In this document: positions 43,729 to 52,493 of the stretch, one piece after another
Numbering within the stretch: the stretch's first letter is position 1
Layout of the letters: every line of letters starts with the position of its first letter
Assembly: GCA_965220505.1 (NCBI GenBank)
Contig: CBDCQE010000003.1
Location: 248,001 to 312,000, forward strand
Length of the DNA: 64,000 nt
Direction: 5' to 3'
From: Bin87 sp965220505
GTDB lineage: Bacteria; Chloroflexota; Dehalococcoidia; Lucifugimonadales; UBA3495
Program-made: the position numbers and the translations under genes
The notes under the pieces: generated by a model
Told to the model about the DNA's origin: nothing
Seen by the model: the letters and a program-made list of their open reading frames with translations, nothing else
The model's database searches: none

Positions 43729-44223
43729 CTAATCGTTTCTGACGTCTAGCAGGACGTACACGGCAAAGGCGCGGCGATCTCTGGCTGGACATCGGTTGAA
43801 ACGGTTGATTACGTCCTCGGTCACCCGAATGTCCTGAATAACGTCCGATTTTACGACATTGGTAATTGGATTACGCATAGCATAGGGATCGTAGTCTGAC
43901 GTATGACGTTTTTTCTGCATATCAACAAAGTGCTCTGCGAAGTCCTGAACTTCGCTAGGGAAGCGGACTATGATGCTGGTTCGTTCACAACGCCTCCGTG
44001 CCGTCCCATGCTGTAGGGCTCGATAAGTTTGACGCCATGCCGGTCGGCTTCGACTGGAACCGGACCCACCCACGAGCATATCGGCGCAGCAAACGGCCAG
44101 GCAGTGAAACAGGGCATAGTAGGTTGTGCTGACCGCGCGGCGTAGGTTAGTCTCCCGAGGGCGGCCGCGGCGGGCGGCTCCCGCCAGATCGCCAGCCGTA
44201 TGAAGCAGGTTAAGCGGGGTCAC
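43729..44223 (-). CDS. HEPN-like protein, toxin-type partner of a coupled pair
   Basis: A 164-aa helical protein. From a GTG at 44223 the sequence LNLLHTAGDLAGAARRGRPRETNLRRAVSTTYYALFH has the HEPN-like RRAxSxxYYAxFH helix, followed by YRALQHGTARRRCE and FPSEVQDFAEHFVDMQKKRHTSDYDP. The start overlaps the stop of the 122-aa gene upstream by 14 nt. HEPN RNases commonly pair with a small antitoxin; catalytic residues cannot be fixed with confidence. A longer frame to 44310 would overlap the partner deeply and is not preferred. Confidence 0.6.
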   Translation of the reverse strand: MTPLNLLHTAGDLAGAARRGRPRETNLRRAVSTTYYALFHCLAVCCADMLVGGSGSSRSRPAWRQTYRALQHGTARRRCERTSIIVRFPSEVQDFAEHFVDMQKKRHTSDYDPYAMRNPITNVVKSDVIQDIRVTEDVINRFNRCPARDRRAFAVYVLLDVRND

Positions 44224-44578
44224 GGTGGGCCTTCGCCTGGCTACGATGCAACCGACGCTGCAAATACTCCCATTCGGACTTTTCCACCCACGACGGGCTG
44301 GGGGACTCATTCACGCCGACCTCAATCAGTTTGGGACGCAGACGCCTGATCAGGCTGCCGGTCCAGGTCGGGTCGAGCTGTTTCTGGTCGCCGTCGAAGA
44401 CGATGATGATACGGAGATAAGTTTCGCCGGTAGCGTCGGGACCCCATTCGTCAACCATGGGTATCACGCGGATCGGATCGAAAACGAATTCGCCGGCGAA
44501 CCGTTCTTCAATAGTCTCCCGAACGACGCGCGCGACTGCCGCCTCGCGCTCGGGTGTGATGGTTGGCTCTTGTAGCAT
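44210..44578 (-). CDS. Hypothetical protein coupled to the HEPN-like gene
   Basis: 122 aa, no named family. The sequence has a helix (TPEREAAVARVVRETIEERF), a strand-rich core (TYLRIIIVFDGDQKQLDPTWT) and a closing helix plus SPSWVEKSEW. It precedes the HEPN-like gene with a 14-nt overlap, the antitoxin position. The layout faintly recalls minimal nucleotidyltransferase partners of HEPN proteins, but no GSxxxG or DxD motif is present. The two genes sit between DUF4129 and DUF58 genes, which usually adjoin. Confidence 0.55.
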   Translation of the reverse strand: MLQEPTITPEREAAVARVVRETIEERFAGEFVFDPIRVIPMVDEWGPDATGETYLRIIIVFDGDQKQLDPTWTGSLIRRLRPKLIEVGVNESPSPSWVEKSEWEYLQRRLHRSQAKAHRDPA

Positions 44579-44620
44579 CAAGCAAGTCTCCGTGGCTTTT
44601 ACGCCAATTGGCGTGACTAT

Positions 44621-45901
44621 CTATTCTACTTTCGTTTGCTCCATCTCCAGCTCGACGGCCGGCTCCCCGGCCCAGTCGTCCCGCCAGGCGTCCTCGAGGT
44701 TGGCCAGGCTGGAGCCCGCCAGGTACACCGGCACCTCGGCCGGCAGGTCGTCGGCCGCGGGACCCGGCGGGCCGTCTCCGGCGTAAAACACGGCCACGCG
44801 ATGGCCGCGCCGGCGAATCTGTTCGGTCTCGTGCACCACTGCCCGGGACAGTGTGGCGGTTACCACCACCACCGTGGCGTCGGAAGCAAGGGCGTCGCTC
44901 TCGCTGCGCAGCACCGCCGACAGCTCGGCGACCCAGAAGGGGCCGGCCATGGCCAGGGATTCGAGCACGGCCTCGAGCTGCAGGCTCCCGCCGCCGGGGG
45001 GTACCGACATCCACTTGCTGGAATAGGACGCCACCGCGTTGCTGACCAGGCCGAAGGTGTAGCCCTCGCGTTCGGCGTACTCGGCTACCGAGGCGGCCAC
45101 GGTGACAGCGCGCTCGAAGAGCCGGCGGTTGCTGCCCTGCCAGGCGGCGTCGCCCGTGCGGGCGTTGAGCGCAATGAGCATGTGCCGGGTGGCGGCCGGC
45201 TCGAAGATGCGCGCTTCAACCTTGCCGTGACGGGCGGTTGCCTTCCAGTCGATGCGCTTCAGCGGGTCGGTGGGGCGATAGTCGCGCAGGCCGACGAAAC
45301 GGCTGGGGTCGTCCTGGATGAGGCGGCGGCCCCGGCTGGCTCCCAGGGGACGCTCCCAGAGGTTCATTATCTGGCGGAGGTCGACGATGCGCGGATACAC
45401 CAGCAGGTACTCGACATCGGGAACGTGTTTTTCGGCTGCTGAGATGCCGAACATGTCGCCGCTGCGGAGCCGGGCCGGCCCGATGCGATGGTTGCCCCGG
45501 GCGCGGCACCGCACCCGGTAGCGCCAGGTCACCCGCTGGTAGGGCAGCAGCGACGTGGTGATCCGGTGGTCCAGTTCCGCCTCCGCGCCGACGCCACGCT
45601 GGTACGTCCCGCCGGTCTGCAGCCCGATGGGAAAGGCGTCGGAGATATCCAGCCAGATCATGGGCAGGATCTTGCTGTTGTCCACCGTGATGTAGTAGTC
45701 GACCACGTCGCCGATGAAGGCCCGGCGGCGCTCCAGGCGGCGGCGGTAGGTCAGGCGGCTGAAAGCGTAACGGGGCCAGTGCTTGCCCGTTGCCCAGATG
45801 AGCACGACGAGGACGCCAACCACGATCAGCAGCAACTGGCTGGCGAGGAGACCGGCCAGGATCAGAATGGCGGCGGCGATTACCCAGAGATCGCTGAGCA
45901 T
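44621..45901 (-). CDS. DUF58 domain protein
   Basis: 426 aa. Two N-terminal membrane helices (ILILAGLLASQLLLIVVGVLVVLIWATG) are followed by a beta-rich domain and the DUF58 signature DPSRFVGLRDYRPTDPLKRIDWKATARHGKVEARIFEPA, then a vWA-like fold (MLIALNARTG). DUF58 proteins are encoded with MoxR ATPases and DUF4129/transglutaminase proteins in a conserved envelope-linked locus of unknown function. No moxR gene is adjacent in this window. Upstream lies a truncated MITE-like repeat. Confidence 0.85.
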   Translation of the reverse strand: MLSDLWVIAAAILILAGLLASQLLLIVVGVLVVLIWATGKHWPRYAFSRLTYRRRLERRRAFIGDVVDYYITVDNSKILPMIWLDISDAFPIGLQTGGTYQRGVGAEAELDHRITTSLLPYQRVTWRYRVRCRARGNHRIGPARLRSGDMFGISAAEKHVPDVEYLLVYPRIVDLRQIMNLWERPLGASRGRRLIQDDPSRFVGLRDYRPTDPLKRIDWKATARHGKVEARIFEPAATRHMLIALNARTGDAAWQGSNRRLFERAVTVAASVAEYAEREGYTFGLVSNAVASYSSKWMSVPPGGGSLQLEAVLESLAMAGPFWVAELSAVLRSESDALASDATVVVVTATLSRAVVHETEQIRRRGHRVAVFYAGDGPPGPAADDLPAEVPVYLAGSSLANLEDAWRDDWAGEPAVELEMEQTKVE

Positions 45902-45974
45902 GGGCGCAGGATACCCGATTTGGGGATGCCGGTCATCCGGGATGCGCGGCTCATGCGTACCTGCTTTCGTTAAT

Positions 45975-46067
45975 CGTCAGAAGCAGGATTTTCAAGATTT
46001 GAGGATTATCAGGATTGGGACCGTTTTGTGATGGAGATCTCCCCATCCTGCCCAATCATAAAATCCC
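45975..46067. repeat. MITE-like element A, truncated inverted copy
   Basis: CGTCAGAAGCAGGATTTTC onward matches the reverse complement of 12222-12333 through the centre (GAGATCTCCATCACAAAACGG on the minus strand) and stops at AAATCCC, missing the second terminus. A TATAAT promoter box (46076-46081) lies immediately beyond the truncated end. Confidence 0.75.
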
Positions 46068-46075
46068 CTGGCGCG

Positions 46076-46081
46076 TATAAT
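46076..46081 (+). promoter_or_regulatory. -10 box for the protease cassette
   Basis: TATAAT directly beside the truncated MITE, 36 nt before ATG 46117. The repeat would supply the -35 region. Confidence 0.4.
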
Positions 46082-46116
46082 GCTGCCGGTGCAACAGTGC
46101 CTGGAGGGGAGCGAAA

Positions 46117-46389
46117 ATGACTATGCCAGTTCGCCGGTCTGCCGAGGAGGCGGGCCGCCTCGGCGACGCGATATACAATAAGCGCATCCGGCAAATGGTT
46201 GAAGGGACCCACCATGGGAAAGTAGTTGCCATCGACCTGGATACCGGCGAGTACGCCATTGGCGACACCGTTCTGGCCGCGACGGAGCCGCTGCTTGCCC
46301 AGCGCCCCGATGCCGATACCTGGTGCGTGCGCGTCGGATACCGGACGCTGCGCAACTTCGGGGGCCGACCCTTGCGGGGACCCCAGTGA
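46117..46389 (+). CDS. Small conserved protein, first gene of an aspartic-protease cassette
   Basis: 90 aa. Pattern: RRSAEEAGRLGDAIYNKRIRQMVEG, then GKVVAIDLDTGEYAIGD, then RPDADTWCVRVGYRTLRNFGGR. This parallels the 85-aa protein at 2430-2687 (IYN, GK..VLNVETGHYEIDD, RIGYPTTF). No known domain. GGAGGGG lies about 7 nt upstream. Its stop overlaps the GTG of the next gene (GTGA), so the two are coupled. The role could be antitoxin, inhibitor or substrate-adaptor of the protease; this is inference. Confidence 0.65.
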   Translation: MTMPVRRSAEEAGRLGDAIYNKRIRQMVEGTHHGKVVAIDLDTGEYAIGDTVLAATEPLLAQRPDADTWCVRVGYRTLRNFGGRPLRGPQ

Positions 46390-46757
46390 TCGAGGGAGCC
46401 GTGAACGCTGCCTATGAAGCGGTCGTAACCCTTCCACTACGTGGCCCGGCCGGGCAGACCCGGGAAATCGAAGCCGTGATAGATACCGGCTTCAATGGCT
46501 ATCTGACCGTGCCACCGGCACTGGTTGAAGAGTTGAGACTGCCCTTTCGGACCCACAGCCGGGCCACCCTGGCCGACGGCAGTGAGGTAGATTTCGACGT
46601 TTACGATGCCATCGTGCTGTGGAATGGTGAGACCAGGTTCATCGAAGCCGATGAGGCTGACACTACGCCCCTGGTCGGCATGGCCCTCCTCGAGGCGCAC
46701 AGCCTTTACCTGGAAGTGGCCGACGGCGGCCCCGTGGTGATACAAGCCATGGCGTGA
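46386..46757 (+). CDS. Clan AA (retropepsin-like) aspartic protease
   Basis: 123 aa from GTG 46386. The motif AVIDTGFNGYLTVPPALVEELRLP is the DTG active site with the family's FNGxLxLP extension, and TPLVGMALLEAHSLYLEV is the second conserved strand (LVGMxLL). Short bacterial retropepsin-like proteins of this type are widespread in Cyanobacteria and Chloroflexota next to small unknown genes. GTGA overlap with the 90-aa gene supports the chosen start; the longer frame from 46323 would be internal to that gene. A strong terminator follows. Confidence 0.78.
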   Translation: MIEGAVNAAYEAVVTLPLRGPAGQTREIEAVIDTGFNGYLTVPPALVEELRLPFRTHSRATLADGSEVDFDVYDAIVLWNGETRFIEADEADTTPLVGMALLEAHSLYLEVADGGPVVIQAMA

Positions 46758-46816
46758 CGCCGTACCGCGCCCCGGTCATAGCGCACCCCGCCGGGACCGG
46801 CAATGGTCCCCGGTGT

Positions 46817-46848
46817 GAGGCCCGCAGTTGCGGGCCTCGTTTCATTTT
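46817..46848 (+). terminator. Rho-independent terminator of the protease cassette
   Basis: GAGGCCCGCA (46817-46826) pairs perfectly with TGCGGGCCTC (46829-46838) over a 2-nt gap, followed by GTTTCATTTT. Confidence 0.75.
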
Positions 46849-46899
46849 GGCGCGCCTTCGCCCTCACGCGGACCCGGTTTGCGGCGGGGGAGCGATTGG

Positions 46900-47012
46900 C
46901 ATGGATGCACAGGATAAACGGGATGGTATGGGTTGGATGATGGGGACCCGCTGGCTTTTGGAAACCGAAGCGCAGCGCATCAATCCAATCCTGTCCATCC
47001 TGTGCATCCATG
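46900..47012. repeat. Dispersed repeat B, inverted pair (113 bp)
   Basis: CATGGATGCACAGGAT arms at 46900-46924 and, inverted, 46988-47012 (25 bp each, 3 mismatches) enclose a 63-bp centre. Single arms of the same element occur at 4323-4350 and 57891-57915. MITE-like, non-coding. Confidence 0.75.
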
Positions 47013-47330
47013 CGAGTTCCCCGGTCCCGCCGCAAACCCTGCTCCTGACGGTTCCCGGCCGCCCCGGCCCGCCTGATTTTGGGCTGCTGGGGGCGATTTT
47101 GCCGAAATTACGGAAATGTGACAGACATCCACGATAATTGGACGCTGTATCATGTATAAATTATGAATTTGGTGGTATAGTCGGCTTTGGTTTTTTGAGG
47201 TTATCGCCCCATCCGGCAATCCGCTGGCTGAGCGGCGCCGCTTCGCGCGGCGCTGGGGTGGCGCCCAAAGCCGAGTTTTCAGACCGATGAACCATAAATG
47301 GCAACGACAACCGGTATGAGGATCATCAAC

Positions 47331-50300
47331 ATGACGCGAAAATACCTCCTTCCCCCCCCCCCCCCCCCCCCGATTCTTAGGGTAGCGAAACTTACATCGC
47401 GGCGCGGGTTGTTCGCGCTGCTGGCGATTGGGCTGCTGGCCGCCGGAGTGGCCGGCTTTTTCATGTCCGGCGCGGTCGCGCAAGCCCAGGATGCTGAGGT
47501 AAGCGTTCCCGGCGCGCCCACGAACCTGCACCCCGCCGACATTTCCAGGCTGCACATCGACTATCTGGAGTGGACGGCGCCGGAGGACAACGGCGGCGCC
47601 AACATCACCAGGTACGAGTTGGGGTGGCGGCAAACCCATTCGAGCCATTGGCATATCTTTAACACGAACTCCGGGGTCAGAGGTGTCACCGTACAAAAGG
47701 GGCACCAGAACTGGGGCCTCGTGTACCGCGTGCGGGCCGTGAACAGCGCCGGTCATAGTGACTGGTCCAACGTGATCACGGTGGGCGGGCGGCCCGTCTG
47801 GAAGAATGGGGCCGACGGCAAACCCACGGCCTACGCCCATGCCAGTCTGCCGCAGATTACGCTGGACTGGACCGATAAGATCTCCCCTGGCGCCGGCGGC
47901 CTGCCCATTACTCAGTGGACCGTGCGCCAGAAGCTGACCGACGGCGGCAATTTTGCGAATGTAGGCACCTTTGACGCCAATCAGACCGTCGCGACGCTGG
48001 GAAACCTGGAGCACAACACGACCTACGACTTCGACGTCATCGCCCACAACGAGCATCGCCCGGGCTGGACCTCGGCCGACGTGCGGGTGACAACGGTGAG
48101 CGCCGCAGGCACGCCCGGCGCGCCCACGGACCTGCGGGTCACCGACGTGTCCCAAGATAACCGCGACGTGCTGGCGTGGGCGGCGCCGACCGACACCGGC
48201 GACTCCGCCATCACCGGCTACGAGCTGCAGCGGCGGGTAACTTCCAGTGAAAACTGGGAATCCCCCGTCAACACGGGCTCGACGAGCACCAACTTCACCA
48301 GCAACAAAGCGGGGTGGGGCCTAGGCTACTTATACCGGGTGCGGGCCGTGAACAGCCAAGGTCCCAGCATCTGGTCCAACGAGATCAGAGTGGGCGGCAA
48401 GCCCACCTGGAGAACTGGGGCCGCGGGCAAACCCACGGCCACGTCCTACACCAGCAGTCAGCAGGTTAACCTGTCGTGGGGCGGAAAGCTCGCCAGTGAC
48501 GGCGGCAGCCCCATCACCGGGTGGGCCGTGCGCATGAAGAAGGCCAGCCAGGGCGGCAGCGAGTTTCAGACTATCTGGGAAAATCGCAATTGCCCCCATT
48601 GCCTCGCCGCGGCGGTGCACGAATCCTGGTTAGATTGGGACACGACCTACGACTTCGACGTCATCGCCTTCAACAAAGACCGCCGGAGCTTCACCTCCCG
48701 GGACGTGCGAGTGAGCACACCGGTGGACCCCGAGACCATCGATCGGCAGCCCACCTTCAGCGGCGCAAGCATCGGCCGGCTGGGCTGGGTGCGGGGCGAA
48801 GACATCGACACGGTTCAGCTGCCCACCGCCACCAGCGGCAACGGCGTACTGAAATACCGACTGTATAGTGATAGCGGCGGCGTTGACGAACTGGGACTGC
48901 CGGCCGGCGTCACCTTCGACGCCGACGCGCTGACCCTGACCGGTACGCCCACCGAACTGATGGAGGTGACCTACTACACCTTTGAGGTGTACGAGACCCA
49001 GGACGACGGCAGCATTGGCGACCGCACGGGCATCGGTTTCTCCATCCATGTCCTGGACCGGGCCATACAAAACTATGACACCGACAACGACGGCCTCATC
49101 GAGATAGCCACACCGGAACAGCTGGACGCCATCCGCTGGGACGTGGAGTTTTCCGCCGGCCCGGGCAGTGGCGCGTACCACGAGGAATACGCCGTAGCGT
49201 TCCCCACGGTAACGGGCGGTTCGTCCTGCCCGTCCGGGCAGATCTGCACCGGCTATGAACTGGCGGCGGACATCGACCTGGCCGGCACGAAGTGGAGCCG
49301 CAACGAAGGCTGGCGTCCGATCAGTCTCAACGGAAACTTCGTTTACATCTTCGACGGCAACGGGAAGACGATCAACGGCCTGTACGTCAACCGCCCCGAA
49401 AAATCGGCCGGGCTGTTCGGCTCCATCGGCAACCGCGGCGTGGTGCGCAACCTGGGCCTGAGCAACGTGGACGTGCAGTCCCGTGGCACCACCGGCGCGG
49501 TGGCCGCCGTGAACTGGGGCCGCATCAGCAACGTGTACGTCACCGGCACGGTGGGCAACGACAGCCCGACCCACGCCCCCGAAGACGCCGTGGGCGGCAT
49601 CGTGGGGAAGAACCAGGGCACGATCCGCACCAGCTACTTCGCCGGGAACGTCATCGCCGGGACCTACGGCGGCGGCATCGCCGGCTTCAACAACGAGAGC
49701 GGCGCCATCGACGCCGTCTACGTGCTGGGTGAGGTGACCGGCTGGCGGTACATCGGCGGCCTGGTGGGCTGGCAGGACACCGGCAGCATCACGCGCAGCT
49801 ACTCCCTGGCCGACATTGACCACGGGAACCCCCAGGGACAGGCCAACGGCCACGGCGGCCTGGTGGGTCGCAACATCGCTGGCACCATTGCCGACAGCTA
49901 CTTCGACGCCGGCAAACCCAGCCTGCCCAACCTGGGCGCGGCCGGCCAAGGCCCCGCTCCGGAGGGACTCGGCAAGACCACCTCGGAACTGGTGGGCCAA
50001 TACGCGTTCCGGGGCATCTACGCTAACTGGAACCGCGGACTCGACAACGTTTGGGCCCTGGGCACACGGCATACCTATCCGGCGCTGAGCGTGGACTTTA
50101 ACGACGACGGAGAGACGACGGCGCCCGAGTTCGGCCCCGGCATCGTGCAGCAAATGGCCGCCCAGGACCTGCAGCCCAGCTTCGGCGATGCCCAGGTCAG
50201 CGATCTCAGCTACATCGAAGCCTTTGCAATCGACCCGGTCACCCTGCCCGCGCCCACCGGCGGCAACGGCGTCCTGACCGTGGCAATCAACCCCCAACTG

Positions 50301-52280
50301 CCCGACGGGTTGAACTTTGACGCCCAGTCCCGCACCATCAGCGGGGCGCCCGTGGCGCCCAACGACACCGAGGAGTACACCTACACGGTGTCGGACGAGG
50401 ACGAGGACACGTCGGAGTTGACCTTCACCATCATCGTGGTCCCGGACCTCCAGCCCGACTTTGACGGCAAGGAGGTGGACGACCAGGACTGGACGCATCG
50501 TCGTATCCCGTACCCGGGCTCCGGCCTGATCCTGCCGGCGGCTTCCGGCGGCAACGGCCCGCTGACCTACGGGCTGACGCCGGCCCTGCCGGAAGGCACG
50601 TTCTTCAACGACTATCCGGAGACTCGGTCCATCACCGGGGCGCCCAAGGTGGTCAAGCCGGACACCCTGTACACCTACACGGCGACCGACGTGGACGGCG
50701 ACACCGTATCGCTCACGTTCCACATCTCCGTGACGCCGCGGTCCAAGCCGCGCTTTGACAACCGGCGGATTGCGAATCACCGGTTCGAACCCGGCGTTGA
50801 CGGCGTGATACAACTGCCCGAGGTGGACGACCCGGGCGATGGCGACGTGACCTACTCCCTGGAGCCGGAGACGCTGCCGCCCGGTCTGGAGTTCGACCCC
50901 GAAGGGCGGATCATCTTCGGCACGCCGGCGACCAACTTCTTCCCCGAGACGGCATACCGTTACACGGCGACGGACTATGACGGGGACACGGCCTCGCTCA
51001 TCTTCACCATAACCGTGTCCGCGTTCGAGCAGCCGGTGGCCTTCAGCGTCGGGTCAATCGAGGACATCACCGTCATCCCGTTTGAGCCGATGACGCCGGT
51101 AACCCTGCCGATGGCCACGGGCGGCGACACCCGGTTGACCGGATATCTGCTCTACACCGTGCAGCCGGAGTTGCCCCGGGGCCTGTCGTTCGACCCGGTC
51201 TTCCGTGTGCTGCACGGCACGCCGGAGGAGAAGCTGAAGCGCAAGCAGTTCACCTACGCCGCGCAGGACGATGACGGCGGCGAGGCGGCCCTCACCTTCA
51301 ATCTGACCGTGGCCTTCGAGGAAACCAAGATTGAAATCACCGGCATTGAGGGCGACGACAACTACATCAACGCCGTGGAGGATGCGGACGGCATCGAGGT
51401 GACCGGCGCCGCCACCAAGGGCGCGGCCATCGCGCTGACCCGGGGCGGCAACACCATCGTCGAGACGGTGGCGGATGCCAACGGCAACTGGACGGCGGTG
51501 ATTCCGTCCCAGCGCTTCCCGGATGGCGAGATCACCTTCGATGCCACTGCTTCGAAGAACGACGATACCGCGACGGCCAGCTACACGCTGACCGTGGACC
51601 GGCACGTGCCTCAGATGAACATCCTCAGCATTCCCGGACTTGGCACCGGCGGCTTGGTCAACACGGCGAACCCCGTTGCGGTGATCTCGGTGGACGAGCC
51701 GGGAGCGCTGCTCGAATATGCCGGCCGCTGCGGAGACGCCACGCCGGCGACCATTGCGCTCGGCAATACGGAGACCATGCTGACCTACGGGCCGCTGGCG
51801 GAAGGCGAGTACTCCGGCTGCTCCATCACCGTCACCGACGAGGCGGGCAACCGGGACGCTGGCAGCACTTTCACCATGTGGGCCTTCGAGGTGGACCTGA
51901 CGGCGCCGACGCTGGAAACGGTAGATGTCATATCCGGCCAGTTGCGGCTGAGGTTCTCCGAAGAGGTGCAAACTGACGACGCCTCGGCGTTCCTTGAAGC
52001 CCTCTGGGTGCGAAAAGAGGACGGCGAGCGGTTGATCGTGGACGAAATCGGCGGCAATGGCAAAGAGCTGCTTCTGGATCTGCACATCCCGTCGGGAACG
52101 TCGCAGCTGAGGCTGGAGTACGTCGGCATTCGAGGAAACGACCCGGTTCCGGGAGCGTTGCGTGACCTGGCGGGCAACCCACTGGCCAACATCGATGACC
52201 TCACGGTGAACATCGAGTCGAAGTCCGACGATAACAAGCCTGGCGAGAAGAAGCCCGGCGAGGAGGACACCCGCGGGTAA
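47331..52280 (+). CDS. Giant secreted FN3 / GLUG / Ig-like repeat protein with a 5' poly-C tract
   Basis: A 1649-aa predicted secreted surface protein. After a basic start and seven prolines coded by 20 consecutive C, a hydrophobic signal (GLFALLAIGLLAAGVAGFFM, then AVAQAQD) follows. The domains in order: about four FN3 modules (residues 55-465), an Ig-like He_PIG module (470-575), a GLUG-repeat beta-helix (580-900; GGLVGxxxxGxIxxSY), three to four further He_PIG/cadherin-like modules (930-1320), a Big-type Ig module (1325-1420), and a C-terminal SbsA-like module. The tail is Lys/Glu/Pro-rich with no LPXTG or TM anchor. ATG 47331 has GAGG 8 nt upstream; in-frame ATGs at 47298 and 47316 are alternatives. 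Adhesion is inferred. Confidence 0.82.
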   Translation: MTRKYLLPPPPPPPILRVAKLTSRRGLFALLAIGLLAAGVAGFFMSGAVAQAQDAEVSVPGAPTNLHPADISRLHIDYLEWTAPEDNGGANITRYELGWRQTHSSHWHIFNTNSGVRGVTVQKGHQNWGLVYRVRAVNSAGHSDWSNVITVGGRPVWKNGADGKPTAYAHASLPQITLDWTDKISPGAGGLPITQWTVRQKLTDGGNFANVGTFDANQTVATLGNLEHNTTYDFDVIAHNEHRPGWTSADVRVTTVSAAGTPGAPTDLRVTDVSQDNRDVLAWAAPTDTGDSAITGYELQRRVTSSENWESPVNTGSTSTNFTSNKAGWGLGYLYRVRAVNSQGPSIWSNEIRVGGKPTWRTGAAGKPTATSYTSSQQVNLSWGGKLASDGGSPITGWAVRMKKASQGGSEFQTIWENRNCPHCLAAAVHESWLDWDTTYDFDVIAFNKDRRSFTSRDVRVSTPVDPETIDRQPTFSGASIGRLGWVRGEDIDTVQLPTATSGNGVLKYRLYSDSGGVDELGLPAGVTFDADALTLTGTPTELMEVTYYTFEVYETQDDGSIGDRTGIGFSIHVLDRAIQNYDTDNDGLIEIATPEQLDAIRWDVEFSAGPGSGAYHEEYAVAFPTVTGGSSCPSGQICTGYELAADIDLAGTKWSRNEGWRPISLNGNFVYIFDGNGKTINGLYVNRPEKSAGLFGSIGNRGVVRNLGLSNVDVQSRGTTGAVAAVNWGRISNVYVTGTVGNDSPTHAPEDAVGGIVGKNQGTIRTSYFAGNVIAGTYGGGIAGFNNESGAIDAVYVLGEVTGWRYIGGLVGWQDTGSITRSYSLADIDHGNPQGQANGHGGLVGRNIAGTIADSYFDAGKPSLPNLGAAGQGPAPEGLGKTTSELVGQYAFRGIYANWNRGLDNVWALGTRHTYPALSVDFNDDGETTAPEFGPGIVQQMAAQDLQPSFGDAQVSDLSYIEAFAIDPVTLPAPTGGNGVLTVAINPQLPDGLNFDAQSRTISGAPVAPNDTEEYTYTVSDEDEDTSELTFTIIVVPDLQPDFDGKEVDDQDWTHRRIPYPGSGLILPAASGGNGPLTYGLTPALPEGTFFNDYPETRSITGAPKVVKPDTLYTYTATDVDGDTVSLTFHISVTPRSKPRFDNRRIANHRFEPGVDGVIQLPEVDDPGDGDVTYSLEPETLPPGLEFDPEGRIIFGTPATNFFPETAYRYTATDYDGDTASLIFTITVSAFEQPVAFSVGSIEDITVIPFEPMTPVTLPMATGGDTRLTGYLLYTVQPELPRGLSFDPVFRVLHGTPEEKLKRKQFTYAAQDDDGGEAALTFNLTVAFEETKIEITGIEGDDNYINAVEDADGIEVTGAATKGAAIALTRGGNTIVETVADANGNWTAVIPSQRFPDGEITFDATASKNDDTATASYTLTVDRHVPQMNILSIPGLGTGGLVNTANPVAVISVDEPGALLEYAGRCGDATPATIALGNTETMLTYGPLAEGEYSGCSITVTDEAGNRDAGSTFTMWAFEVDLTAPTLETVDVISGQLRLRFSEEVQTDDASAFLEALWVRKEDGERLIVDEIGGNGKELLLDLHIPSGTSQLRLEYVGIRGNDPVPGALRDLAGNPLANIDDLTVNIESKSDDNKPGEKKPGEEDTRG
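47352..47371. repeat. Homopolymeric tract of 20 C
   Basis: Twenty consecutive C within codons 8-14 of the giant surface protein gene. At 20 C the frame is open; a change of 1 or 2 bases would close it. Possible slipped-strand phase-variation site, with assembly error as the main alternative. Confidence 0.85.
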
Positions 52281-52321
52281 GCCGCGCCCGGACGGCCCGG
52301 GCCGCGCAAGGAGGCAACGTC

Positions 52322-52362
52322 GGCGGGGCGGCGGCCGCAATGGGTCGCCGCCCCGCCCTTTG
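52322..52362 (+). terminator. Strong hairpin after the giant surface protein gene
   Basis: GGCGGGGCGGCG (52322-52333) pairs perfectly with CGCCGCCCCGCC (52346-52357) over a 12-nt loop, followed by CTTTGTG. Weak T-tail but very stable stem. Confidence 0.6.
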
Positions 52363-52477
52363 TGCCATACAGCACCCGCGCCTCGACGACGCGGGGCTGT
52401 GCGCCCCGGCGGACCAGGCGTTCCGGGATTGGCTGGCCGGCGTGCCGGGCGCAAACGGCCCGGACTGCGAACCGTAG
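52340..52477 (+). pseudogene. Possible relic of a surface-protein C-terminus (45 codons)
   Basis: From ATG 52340 the frame reads ...QHPRLDDAGLCAPADQAFRDWLAGVPG and CEP stop. The GLCxPxDxxFxxWLxxxxxxxGxxC pattern recalls tails of leucine-rich-repeat surface proteins in this phylum. The upstream part lies in the terminator stem, so the piece is probably a truncated remnant. Low confidence. Confidence 0.3.
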
Positions 52478-52493
52478 CCGCCGGGCGCTGAAA

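Larger units (their letters stand above)
46758..47330. other. Intergenic region with terminator, repeat B pair and leader of the giant protein
   Basis: 573 bp: terminator at 46817-46846, an inverted pair of repeat B (46900-47012), an AT-rich stretch with TGGTATAGT (47173-47181) as a possible extended -10, and a GC hairpin (47235-47241 with 47247-47253) in the probable leader of the next gene. No gene is supported. Confidence 0.5.

Noticed and set aside
48630..50813. 727-codon minus-strand frame opposite the giant surface protein
   Set aside because: The plus-strand frame has clear FN3, GLUG and Ig-like repeats; the antisense frame is Gly/Val/His/Arg-rich and repeats only because the sense gene does.
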